This document shows positions 14,838 to 22,504 of a stretch of 64,000 nucleotides of DNA, one piece after another. The translations under genes and the position numbers were made by a program. Position 1 is the stretch's first letter; every line of letters starts with the position of its first letter. The notes below the pieces were generated by a model that ran no database searches, had not been told where the DNA came from, and was given only the letters and a program-made list of their open reading frames with translations. This stretch comes from an uncultured Propionibacteriaceae bacterium (GTDB lineage: Bacteria > Actinomycetota > Actinomycetes > Propionibacteriales > Propionibacteriaceae). The stretch lies in contig CAMDZW010000010.1 of the NCBI GenBank assembly GCA_945911015.1, positions 24,741-88,740 of the forward strand, written 5' to 3'.

Positions 14838-15593
14838 GTGTTCATCGAACGTGCAGATCGTGTCTGGACCACCTCCGAGGGTGGTCGCACCATCGGGCTC
14901 GTCGCGGGCCGAGAAGGGGCCCTTCTGGTCGACCTTCCGGCCCGCGACAGCACCGAGGTCCTCGCCGCGGCCGCACGGACCGCAGGGGTGGCCGTCACCA
15001 CGGTGGTGCTGACCCATCCCCAGGACCTGACCGGTCTCGCCGGGCTCGACCAGGCGCAGATCCGAGCCCAGGAGGCGTACGGCGACACCGTGCGCCGTGC
15101 TGCCCCGGCGGCCGACATCACCACCCTGGCAGGGATTGCCGCCACCGATCTGGGCGAACGCCGGGTGGAGATGTTCCATCCCGGCCGCGGACACAGCGAT
15201 GTCGACCTGGTCATCGTGGTGCCAGACACTCCGGTCGTGTTCGTGGGTGAGCTGGTGGGTGAGCCGGCCCCGTACCGCACGTCCAGTTGGCCCATGGAGT
15301 GGGCCGCAACCCTGGACCAGGTGATCGGGATCCTCAACGAGGGCAGCATCGTGGTCACCGGGCATGGTGAACCGGTCGATCGGGACGCCACCATCATGAC
15401 CCGCTCCGCCGCTGCAGCGATCGCCCATGAGGTGGAGCAGTTGATCAACCAGGGCGTCAGCTTCGCCGATGCAGCAACCAAGGGAAACTGGGCGGTCCCG
15501 TTCGAGTTGATCGCAGAGGCGCTGGCGGCCGAGTGGGACCGCAGCGGCAGGAGTGGCCCCACCGAGGGACGCCCCTTGCTCCCCCTGGTGTGA
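14838..15593 (+). CDS. Metallo-beta-lactamase-fold protein with a degraded metal site
   Basis: A 251-residue protein that follows the order of an MBL fold but lacks much of the metal site. Where the first motif should read HxHxDH, it has LTHPQDLTGLAG, keeping only the first histidine. The later GRGHSDVD and VTGHGEP blocks keep their histidines, while the expected GD reads GE (VFVGELV). Catalysis as a normal binuclear hydrolase is doubtful; it may bind one metal or act non-catalytically. It has a GTG start with a weak -10 (CATGAT) 6 bases upstream. It is followed after one base by the DeoR/LacI regulator, with which it is probably co-transcribed. Confidence 0.75.
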   Translation: MFIERADRVWTTSEGGRTIGLVAGREGALLVDLPARDSTEVLAAAARTAGVAVTTVVLTHPQDLTGLAGLDQAQIRAQEAYGDTVRRAAPAADITTLAGIAATDLGERRVEMFHPGRGHSDVDLVIVVPDTPVVFVGELVGEPAPYRTSSWPMEWAATLDQVIGILNEGSIVVTGHGEPVDRDATIMTRSAAAAIAHEVEQLINQGVSFADAATKGNWAVPFELIAEALAAEWDRSGRSGPTEGRPLLPLV

Positions 15594-15594
15594 C

Positions 15595-16701
15595 ATGTTC
15601 ATGGACCATCGCCGGCAGCTGATCCTGCGCCGCTTGGCCCGCGACGGTTCGATCCGGGTCAGCGAGCTCGCCCAGGAATGGGCCGTCAACCCGATGACCA
15701 TCCGCCGCGACCTGGCCGAGCTGGAGGGACGTGGCCAGTTGCGCCGGGTCTACGGTGGGGCCCTTCCGATGGGCGGCAGCGACGGCAGCGGACCCCGGAT
15801 CGGCCTGATGGTGCCCGACACCGAGCGGTACTACCGAGCCGTGGTCAGCGGTGCCGAACGGGCGGCCCGTCAATTGGGGGCCCGCCTGGTGGTCGCCACT
15901 CATTTCTATCTGGAGGAACTCGAACGCGAGCGGCTGGAGAAGCTGGTCTCCCTCCACCTGGACGGACTCGTGCTGGCGACCCGTGCGCTCCAACCACCCG
16001 GTGCCGTCACCGCCGGCGACCTGCCCGGTTGGACCGGTGACCGCGGGGTCGCCACCATCTCCGACCAGGGCGTCGAATCGATCATCGACCGGATGCGCTG
16101 CCCCGTGGTGCTGGTGGAGCGTCAGCTGCCGTGGCGCAGCGCCGGAGTGAACCCGAGCGTGGTGCGCTCCTCCCATGACCGGGGTGCCCTGATGGGAGTC
16201 CAACACCTGCGAGACCTCGGCCACGACCGGGTGGTCGCGGTGATGGAGGTCTCCCCCACCGTCGTCGGCATCAACCGCGGTCTGCAGGAGGCGCGGGACC
16301 GGTTCGGCATCGACATCGATGTCATCGAGGTCGAAGGGCTACCCGGCCCCAGCGAGGTCGACGCTGTCGCCGACCAGGTGCTCGCCCGTGGCCACACCGC
16401 CATCCTGGCCCACCCCGATCCGCTCGGCGCCGACCTGGTCGATCGATTCACCGCAGCCGGGCGGTCAGTCGGCGACGAGATCCATCTGGTCAGCTACAAC
16501 GACGTGACGGCCACAGAAGCAGCCATCCCGCTCACTGCAGTTGCCCCGGCCAAGGAGGAGCTCGGATACGAAGCGGTCCGGATGGCACTGCACCAGATCG
16601 ACACCAGCACCCCGACCGCCGTGCAACATCTCACCCTGGTGCCGCGGCTCGTGGTCCGCGACAGCGCGCCGCAGCCGGAATCGGCGACCGGAGGATCGTA
16701 G
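15595..16701 (+). CDS. Hybrid regulator: DeoR-type HTH with LacI-type sugar-sensing domain
   Basis: A 368-residue transcription factor. Residues 5-57 form a DeoR winged helix (RRQLILRRLARDGSIRVSELA, then MTIRRDLAELEGRGQLRRVYGGA). From about residue 65 onward the protein follows a LacI/GalR periplasmic-binding-like fold (GLMVPDTERYYRAVVSGAERAA, HLRDLGHDRVVAV) instead of the usual DeoR phosphosugar domain. It probably senses a free sugar and controls the adjacent binding-protein genes. ATG 15595 lies one base after the previous stop; ATG 15601 is an alternative. Its TAG stop forms part of the likely -10 (TAGGGT) of the next gene. Confidence 0.85.
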   Translation: MFMDHRRQLILRRLARDGSIRVSELAQEWAVNPMTIRRDLAELEGRGQLRRVYGGALPMGGSDGSGPRIGLMVPDTERYYRAVVSGAERAARQLGARLVVATHFYLEELERERLEKLVSLHLDGLVLATRALQPPGAVTAGDLPGWTGDRGVATISDQGVESIIDRMRCPVVLVERQLPWRSAGVNPSVVRSSHDRGALMGVQHLRDLGHDRVVAVMEVSPTVVGINRGLQEARDRFGIDIDVIEVEGLPGPSEVDAVADQVLARGHTAILAHPDPLGADLVDRFTAAGRSVGDEIHLVSYNDVTATEAAIPLTAVAPAKEELGYEAVRMALHQIDTSTPTAVQHLTLVPRLVVRDSAPQPESATGGS

Positions 16702-16704
16702 GGT
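16699..16704 (+). promoter_or_regulatory. -10 element of the DUF3097 gene (leaderless, overlaps a stop codon)
   Basis: TAGGGT ends 6 bases before the GTG start at 16711, and its first three bases are the stop codon of the preceding regulator gene. Confidence 0.5.
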
Positions 16705-16710
16705 GGTTGG

Positions 16711-17580
16711 GTGAGCTTCGACAGGTATGCCGGTGACGTCCTCTCCCCCGGCCGGTCCGTCCGACCGACCCGGGCCAGCATCGAGACCGTCGCCGAGAGC
16801 GGGTTGGTGGTCGAGGAGGTGTCGACCGGGTTCTGTGGCGCCGTGACTCGTTGCGAGAACGGGCTGGTCGTGCTCGAGGACCGCAAGGGAAAATTGCGTA
16901 GTTTCCCGCTGGGCAAGGGTTTCTGGGTGGACGGCGCCCCGGTCGAATTGGTCGCACCAACCCGCCGCAGGTCCGGTCGCGACGCCATGGGCCTGCCCCC
17001 GACCCGTACGGCATCGGGTTCACGGTGGACGGCACCGGCCGAGGCGAAGGTCGCCCTGCCGAGCCGGATCTATGTCGAGGGACGCCACGACGCCGAGTTG
17101 GTCGAGAAAGTCTGGGGGGACGACCTGCGCCATGTCGGTGTCGTGGTCGAATACCTCGGCGGCATCGATGACCTGCCCGGGATCGTCGCCGAGTTCGCCC
17201 CGGCCCGTGGCCGTCGGCTCGGGGTCCTGGTCGACCACCTGGTCGCTGGCAGCAAGGAGACCCGGATCGCCGACGAGGTCGCTCGCGGCTCCCACGGCGA
17301 GTACGTGATGATCACCGGCCACCCGTTCATCGACATCTGGGCCGCCGTCAAGCCGGCGTCGGTCGGCATCGATGCCTGGCCCGCGGTTCCCCGCGGTGAG
17401 GACTGGAAGTCCGGCATCTGTGCCCGGGTCGGCTGGCCCCACGGCGAACAGGCCGACATTGCTCGGGTCTGGCAGCACATCCTGGGTCGGGTGAGGTCGT
17501 GGAACGACCTCGAACGCCCGCTGCTGACCGAGGTGGAGCGGTTGATCGACTTCGTCACCCAGGACCACCCCGAACAGTGA
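16711..17580 (+). CDS. DUF3097 family protein
   Basis: A 289-residue cytoplasmic protein of the actinobacterial DUF3097 family, usually encoded beside hemW. The N-terminal third looks like a small beta domain (VVEEVSTGFCGAVTR, VVLEDRKGKLRSFPLG). The rest contains RIYVEGRHDAELVEKVWG and RLGVLVDHLVAGSKE, which resemble a TOPRIM fold (glutamate, then a DxD-like site read here as DH). This suggests a nucleic-acid or phosphotransfer role, but that is inference only. The GTG start has a -10 hexamer 6 bases upstream. A stem-loop terminator follows 9 bases after the stop. Confidence 0.85.
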   Translation: MSFDRYAGDVLSPGRSVRPTRASIETVAESGLVVEEVSTGFCGAVTRCENGLVVLEDRKGKLRSFPLGKGFWVDGAPVELVAPTRRRSGRDAMGLPPTRTASGSRWTAPAEAKVALPSRIYVEGRHDAELVEKVWGDDLRHVGVVVEYLGGIDDLPGIVAEFAPARGRRLGVLVDHLVAGSKETRIADEVARGSHGEYVMITGHPFIDIWAAVKPASVGIDAWPAVPRGEDWKSGICARVGWPHGEQADIARVWQHILGRVRSWNDLERPLLTEVERLIDFVTQDHPEQ

Positions 17581-17589
17581 CCCGTCGCC

Positions 17590-17632
17590 TGGGAGGGTCG
17601 CTCCGAGCGGTGCCCCCGGACCGACCCTCCCA
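17590..17632 (+). terminator. Stem-loop terminator after the DUF3097 gene
   Basis: A perfect 11-bp stem (TGGGAGGGTCG paired with its complement at 17622-17632) closes a 21-base loop that can itself pair TCCG with CGGA. It lies 9 bases past the stop codon. No T run follows. Confidence 0.65.
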
Positions 17633-17724
17633 TCGGAGGGCGCTCATTTACTCGTCCTCGATGTGTGAGAAATCGATTTCTAGCGCTCCTGCAGACGATC
17701 GAGACTGATGGATTGAGCGCCCGC

Positions 17725-17800
17725 CCCGATGGTCCTCATCTGACCCGATGGTCCTGATCTGACCCGATGGTCCTGATCTGACCCGATGGTGCGGGCCTGA
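17725..17800. repeat. Tandem 19-bp repeat, four units
   Basis: Units CCCGATGGTCCTGATCTGA start at 17725, 17744, 17763 and 17782. Unit 1 has one change (C for G), units 2 and 3 are identical, and unit 4 has four changes in its centre. The 19-bp period is not a multiple of three and lies in the roughly 255-base gap between the 3' ends of DUF3097 and hemW, where I see no gene. The units abut without spacers, so this is not a CRISPR. Confidence 0.85.
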
Positions 17801-17835
17801 CCTGCTCGACGCGGGGCGGTGGTGGCTGGGGCAGT

Positions 17836-19053
17836 TCAGTCGAGGATGTCCCGTACGATCCCGTCGGCCAACAGACGACCGGCGAGCGGGAGCCGTACGC
17901 GATCCTCGACGATCTCGGCCCGCCCGGCGGCGACGTGGGGATCGATCCGGCGGCGTTCGGTAGCGGTGAGAACGTCCAAGGGGAGCCCCTCGTCGAGCCG
18001 CAGCTCGAGCATCACCCGCTCCATCCGGCGCGTCGCGGCATCGAGGGTCTCCCGCCCCTGGGCCGGAGACCGGCCGGCCACGAGCTCCCCCGCCCAGGCA
18101 GCAGGATGGCGTCGGTTCCACCAGCGCACTCCGCCGACGTGGCTGTGTGACCCGGGACCGGCTCCCCACCAGTGACCGCCGCGCCAGTAGGCGAGATTGT
18201 GAGCGCAGCGGTGTTCGTCCGACCGCGCCCAGTTGCTCACCTCGTAGGCGGTGAATCCCTGTGCTGCAAGGGATTCCTCGGCCTGCAGATAGCGATCGGC
18301 GTGGACGTCGTCATCGATGTCGGCGACCTCACCACGGCTGATCTGGCGGGCGAGCTTGGTCCCCTCCTCCACGATCAGGCTGTAGGCACTGACATGGTCC
18401 GGCTCACAGGCCAGCGCCGTGTCGAGGCTGCGCTGCCAGTCCTGCGCCGTTTCCGACGGCGCACCGTAGATCAGGTCCAGGCTGACCGATCCGAAGCCGG
18501 CGGCTCGTGCTTCGGCGACGACGTCAGCCACCCGTCCCGGCGTGTGCTGACGTTCCAGGACCTGCAGCACATGCGGCACCGCCGACTGCATCCCGAACGA
18601 GATCCGGTTGAAGCCGCCCTCGACAAGGCGGGCCAGATCGGCAGCAGTCACCGACTCCGGATTGGACTCGGTCGTCACCTCCGCGCCGGGAGCCAGACCG
18701 AACAGCTCATCGATCCCGGACAGGATCGAGACCAGGTCATCGGCCGGCAACAAGGTCGGCGTGCCGCCGCCGAAGAAGACCGTGTGCACCGGCGGGGTCT
18801 CCCCCAGCACCTGAGCGGCGAACCGGAGCTCGGCCCGTACGGCATCGGCATAGGTGTCACGGCTCGCGCCGGGCTCGGGACCGAGCTCGTCGGCGGTGTA
18901 GGTGTTGAAGTCGCAGTATCCGCAGCGGGTCCGACAGAACGGGACATGGACATAGACCGAAAAGGTCCCGACGGCGAGCTCGGCTCGCGCAGCGGCCGAC
19001 AGCACACCGTCGATCGGCGCCGGCTCGCCCTCGGGCGGCTGGGATGGGGTCAC
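17836..19053 (-). CDS. hemW: HemW-like radical SAM protein
   Basis: A 405-residue radical S-adenosylmethionine protein of the HemN/HemW family. The cluster motif CxxxCxxC is Cys40, Cys44, Cys47 in VPFCRTRCGYCDFNTY, followed by FFGGGTPTLL and TTESNPES for SAM binding. HemW proteins are heme chaperones rather than coproporphyrinogen oxidases, and this protein lacks the N-terminal extension of true HemN. The GTG start has TACAGT 8 bases upstream on the minus strand (19062-19067), suggesting leaderless transcription. It is convergent with DUF3097, its usual partner in actinobacteria; lepA, also normally adjacent, is separated here by a sugar-uptake insert. Confidence 0.93.
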   Translation of the reverse strand: MTPSQPPEGEPAPIDGVLSAAARAELAVGTFSVYVHVPFCRTRCGYCDFNTYTADELGPEPGASRDTYADAVRAELRFAAQVLGETPPVHTVFFGGGTPTLLPADDLVSILSGIDELFGLAPGAEVTTESNPESVTAADLARLVEGGFNRISFGMQSAVPHVLQVLERQHTPGRVADVVAEARAAGFGSVSLDLIYGAPSETAQDWQRSLDTALACEPDHVSAYSLIVEEGTKLARQISRGEVADIDDDVHADRYLQAEESLAAQGFTAYEVSNWARSDEHRCAHNLAYWRGGHWWGAGPGSHSHVGGVRWWNRRHPAAWAGELVAGRSPAQGRETLDAATRRMERVMLELRLDEGLPLDVLTATERRRIDPHVAAGRAEIVEDRVRLPLAGRLLADGIVRDILD

Positions 19054-19126
19054 GAGCCGTCACTGTAGACCAGCCGCGCCGGGCTGCCCACCGCGGAACG
19101 ACACCAGCCCTCGTAGAAATTTCAAT

Positions 19127-19132
19127 TAGGCT
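19127..19132 (+). promoter_or_regulatory. -10 element of the sugar permease operon
   Basis: TAGGCT ends 8 bases before GTG 19141. The nearby GAAATTTC palindrome (19116-19123) could be part of an operator, but this is weak. Confidence 0.4.
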
Positions 19133-19140
19133 GGGTCCCT

Positions 19141-20040
19141 GTGACCCGAACCCGCCGATCCGGCAGCCCCTCACGCAGCAGGGACGCTCCTGCCGCATGG
19201 CTGTTCCTGGCGCCGAGTCTGGCCGGGGTCACTGCTTTCCTGGTCCTGCCGATTCTGGTGGTGATCTGGCTCAGCCTCAACAAATGGGACCTCCTCGCCC
19301 CGATGACGTTCGTCGGTGTGGACAACTGGATCGACGTCCTCACCACCCCGACCCTGGGCCACTCCATGCTCATCACCGTCACCTTCGTGGTGATGGTGAT
19401 CCCGATGCAGACCGCACTCGGACTGCTGATGGCGCTGCTGCTGTCGCGTGGTCTACCGGGCTCAGGCCTGCTGCGGGTCATCTATGTCATCCCCTGGGTC
19501 TGCGCCCCGCTCGCGCTCGGTGTGGTGTGGAAGTGGATCTTCGCTCCGTACGGGGGTGCGCTCAATGCAGTGCTCGGCGGCAATGTCGAGTGGCTGTCCA
19601 ACCCCGATCTCGCTCTGCCCGTGGTCGCGGCCGTGAGCATCTGGTCCCAGGTCGGCTATGTCACCCTGTTCTTCGTCGCCGGACTCGCCGGCATCCCACC
19701 CCAAATCACCGAGGCGGCCGCCATCGACGGCGCCGGTCCGTGGCAGTCGTTGTGGCGGGTCCAGCTGCCGCTGCTCGGACCGACACTGTTCTTCGTCCTG
19801 GTGACCGGAGTCATCTCCAGCTTCCAGGCCTTCGACCAGATCTACGCCCTCACCCCCAACGGCGGCCCGCAGGGAGCGACCGATGTGATCGCGACCCGGA
19901 TCTACTTCCAGGCCTTCGGCGGCGCCTTCGACATCGGTCGGGCCTCGGTGATGGCGATCGTGCTGTTCATCGTCTTGATCATCGTGACCGTGCTGCAGCA
20001 GCGGTTCTTCGCCAAGCGGGTGGTGTATGACCTCTCCTGA
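19141..20040 (+). CDS. Sugar ABC transporter permease, MalF type
   Basis: A 299-residue membrane protein with six predicted transmembrane segments, the first at WLFLAPSLAGVTAFLVLPIL. The cytoplasmic EAA loop EAAAIDGAGPWQSLWRVQLP is the contact point for the ATPase. It pairs with the next gene, whose start lies inside its last 14 bases, so the two are translationally coupled. Together with the binding protein at 20958 they form a carbohydrate importer of the CUT1 class. No ATPase gene is present anywhere in the window, so a shared ATPase of the MsiK kind is likely. Confidence 0.93.
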   Translation: MTRTRRSGSPSRSRDAPAAWLFLAPSLAGVTAFLVLPILVVIWLSLNKWDLLAPMTFVGVDNWIDVLTTPTLGHSMLITVTFVVMVIPMQTALGLLMALLLSRGLPGSGLLRVIYVIPWVCAPLALGVVWKWIFAPYGGALNAVLGGNVEWLSNPDLALPVVAAVSIWSQVGYVTLFFVAGLAGIPPQITEAAAIDGAGPWQSLWRVQLPLLGPTLFFVLVTGVISSFQAFDQIYALTPNGGPQGATDVIATRIYFQAFGGAFDIGRASVMAIVLFIVLIIVTVLQQRFFAKRVVYDLS

Positions 20041-20911
20041 CCCGCGGCCCGACCGTTCGCTGCCCGTCCCTCCGGCGTGGGAGCGGGCCCGCCGCAGGCT
20101 GCCGTCGACGATCGTGGTCTATGTCGTCCTGCTGGCCGGTGCCCTGCTGACACTGGCCCCTTTCGTCCTCAGCCTGATGACCGCGCTGAAGACGACCGGC
20201 CAGTTTGCTTCGACCCCGGCGCTGTCGCTGCCGAACCCGGTCACCGGCGACAACTTCGCCCGCCTGTTCGCCGAACACGGCTTCACCTCTCCGATCGCGG
20301 TCACCGCCCAGGTGGTGGCCGTGGTGTTGGTTGGCCAGCTGTTCTTCTCGATCCTGGCCGCATTCGCCTTCGCCCGACTCGAGTTCATCGGCCGCGATGT
20401 CGTGTTCTGGATCTACCTGGCCACGATGATGGTGCCGCAGGTCGTGACCGTGATCCCGCTGTACGTGATGTTCACCGAGATCGGGCTGCGCAACACGTTC
20501 TGGGCGCTGATCCTGCCGTTCATGTTCGGCTCGCCCTATGCGGTCTTCCTGCTGCGCGAGTACTTCCGTGGCATCCCTGAGGACCTGGTGGCAGCCGCCC
20601 GCATCGACGGCGCCAGCACCTGGCAGATCCTCTGGCTGATCATCGTGCCCCTGTCCCGCCCGATCATCGCCACGCTGACCGTGATCACCGTGGTCACCCA
20701 CTGGAACAACTTCATGTGGCCGTTGATCATCACCACCGGACCCGACTGGCAAGTCATCACGGTCGCCACCGCCGCCCTCCAGGGTCAGTACAACGCCAAC
20801 TGGACCCTCGTCATGGCCGCCACGACGCTGGCCATGGCGCCGCTGCTGATTCTGTTCGCGGCTTTCCAACGCACCATCGTCAACTCGATCTCCCTCACCG
20901 GTTTCAAGTGA
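20027..20911 (+). CDS. Sugar ABC transporter permease, MalG type
   Basis: A 294-residue permease with six predicted membrane helices. Its EAA loop reads VAAARIDGASTWQILWLIIV, and the C-terminus QRTIVNSISLTGFK is typical of MalG-type subunits (family ends often read GAVKG or similar). ATG 20027 overlaps the upstream permease by 14 bases. It is separated by 46 bases from the binding-protein gene, which has its own strong ribosome site. Confidence 0.93.
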   Translation: MTSPDPRPDRSLPVPPAWERARRRLPSTIVVYVVLLAGALLTLAPFVLSLMTALKTTGQFASTPALSLPNPVTGDNFARLFAEHGFTSPIAVTAQVVAVVLVGQLFFSILAAFAFARLEFIGRDVVFWIYLATMMVPQVVTVIPLYVMFTEIGLRNTFWALILPFMFGSPYAVFLLREYFRGIPEDLVAAARIDGASTWQILWLIIVPLSRPIIATLTVITVVTHWNNFMWPLIITTGPDWQVITVATAALQGQYNANWTLVMAATTLAMAPLLILFAAFQRTIVNSISLTGFK

Positions 20912-20957
20912 CCGGGCCAGGGTTTGCGTACAAGCAAGTCTCGTACAAGGAGGAAAC

Positions 20958-22328
20958 ATGTCCAATCTGACGCGTCGCTCACTGCTGACCACTGCTGCTG
21001 CCGGTGGTCTGGCGATGGGTCTGGCCGCCTGCTCGCCTGCCCAGAAGGAGAATGAGAACCCCGGCGGTGACCCCAGCTCGAGCACCAGCGGTGGCAACGC
21101 TGTGACCGGCAAGGTCACCGTACGGCTGTGGGACGAGCAGGTGCAGAAGGCCTATGACGAGAGCTTCGCCGCGCTGGCCGACAAGAACCCCGGCCTGGAG
21201 GTCACCACCGTGTTGGTGCCGTGGGCCGACTACTTCACCAAGCTGCGCACCGACGTTGGCTCCGGCACCGGTGACGACATCTTCATGATGAACAGCTCCT
21301 ACCTCGAGCCGTACGTCACCAACGAGCTGGTCATGCCGATCGGGGATGACTTCGCCGACCTGCGTGACGGCTGGATCGAGCCCGCGATCGAGCAGTACAC
21401 CACCGACGAGGTCCTGTACGGTGTCCCGCAGCTCAGCGACGGCGGCATCGGCGTCTACTACAACGAGGAGCTGCTGGCCAACGCCGGGATCACCTCCGAC
21501 GAGGTCGACCAGCTCAACTGGGGCGGTGACTCCGACACCTACATCGAGCTCGCCCAGCGGCTCACCCAGGATGCCGACGGCAACTGGGGCGACGAGTCCG
21601 CCTTCAACGGCTCGAAGCCGGCCATCTGGGGCTCCTCGGCAGCTCAGGACCTGCAAGGCATCTACTACAACTTCCTCGGCTCGGCCGGGGGCGACTTCCA
21701 GGACGCCGACGGCCGCTTCACCTTCGCCACGCCCGAGGGCGAGACCGCCTTTGGCTACCTGGTTGACCTGATCAACAAGTACCAGGTCGCCCCGGCCGCC
21801 TCGAACACCAATGACAACGGTGACTTCGTGCGCGACCAGTTCCTGCAGGGCAAGGTGGCGATGTTCCAGTCCGGCATCTACAACTTGAAGAATGTCGCTG
21901 ACGGCGCCAAGTTCAAGTGGGGCATCGCCCACATCCCCGCGGGCACCGCCGGCCGGGTCTCGGTGGTCAACAATGTCATCGTCTGCGGCAATGCCGCGAC
22001 CAAGAACGAGGCTGCCACCATCGAGGTGCTGCGCTGGCTCGGATCCGACGAAGGAGCCTCCTACATCGGCAAGTCCGGGGCTGCACTGCCGGCCGTCACC
22101 GGAGCCCAGCAGTCCTTCTCTGATTTCTGGGGCGAGCAGAGCATCGATCCGTCGATCTTTGCCGAGCAGGGCCGCGAGAAGTCGATCGGAGCCCCGTCCG
22201 GGGCGAACTACGGCGCCGCAGTGGCCGCGTTCAAGCCCCACTTCGACGAGATGTTCCTGGGCCGCACGCCGGTCGCCGAGGCACTCGCCGCGGGGCAGGA
22301 GGCTGCCAACAAGGCCATCGAGGACTGA
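20958..22328 (+). CDS. Sugar ABC transporter substrate-binding lipoprotein
   Basis: A 456-residue family 1 solute-binding protein. The signal peptide has NLTRRSLLTTAAAGG followed by lipobox LAAC (Cys25), then a Ser/Gly/Asn-rich linker before VTVRLWDEQ. AGGAGG is 4 bases from the ATG, one of the strongest ribosome sites in the window, fitting the high expression usual for binding proteins relative to permeases. The direct repeat CGTACAAG occurs at 20927 and 20942 just before the ribosome site. It is divergent in sequence from the paralogous pair at 3-1040 and 13518-14795, so its substrate may differ. A terminator follows. Confidence 0.92.
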   Translation: MSNLTRRSLLTTAAAGGLAMGLAACSPAQKENENPGGDPSSSTSGGNAVTGKVTVRLWDEQVQKAYDESFAALADKNPGLEVTTVLVPWADYFTKLRTDVGSGTGDDIFMMNSSYLEPYVTNELVMPIGDDFADLRDGWIEPAIEQYTTDEVLYGVPQLSDGGIGVYYNEELLANAGITSDEVDQLNWGGDSDTYIELAQRLTQDADGNWGDESAFNGSKPAIWGSSAAQDLQGIYYNFLGSAGGDFQDADGRFTFATPEGETAFGYLVDLINKYQVAPAASNTNDNGDFVRDQFLQGKVAMFQSGIYNLKNVADGAKFKWGIAHIPAGTAGRVSVVNNVIVCGNAATKNEAATIEVLRWLGSDEGASYIGKSGAALPAVTGAQQSFSDFWGEQSIDPSIFAEQGREKSIGAPSGANYGAAVAAFKPHFDEMFLGRTPVAEALAAGQEAANKAIED

Positions 22329-22345
22329 TCCGACCGCTCGATTCC

Positions 22346-22380
22346 CCGTCGCCGCCCGGCTCTGTGCCAGGCGGCGACGG
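22346..22380 (+). terminator. Terminator after the sugar-binding protein gene
   Basis: A perfect 11-bp stem CCGTCGCCGCC / GGCGGCGACGG encloses a 13-base loop with a further GGC/GCC pairing. It starts 18 bases after the stop codon. Confidence 0.75.
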
Positions 22381-22425
22381 CCGTTGTGGGGCCCTTCTCG
22401 GCACGAATGGCGGACGGGCCATGGC

Positions 22426-22451
22426 GCAACCGATTGCACGCCTGCTACGGT
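22426..22451 (+). promoter_or_regulatory. LacI-family operator and -10 before the oxidoreductase gene
   Basis: GCAACCGATTGC at 22426-22437 fits the LacI-family operator pattern GCAA-N-CG-N-TTGC exactly. A -10-like TACGGT follows at 22446-22451, so the palindrome overlaps the -35 position. The regulator is presumably a LacI-type protein outside the window; the hybrid regulator at 15595 has a DeoR-type DNA-binding domain and is a less likely partner. Confidence 0.5.
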
Positions 22452-22504
22452 CGGAGGAGGGCCATCACCGGCACCCACCTGCACACACATCGTGAGGAAT
22501 CATC

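Noticed and set aside
14082..15701. A 539-codon minus-strand frame across three plus-strand genes.
   Set aside because: It spans the ends and starts of recognisable genes and has no domain pattern.
17725..17800. A CRISPR array from the regularly spaced repeat.
   Set aside because: The 19-bp units abut without spacers and no cas gene is nearby.
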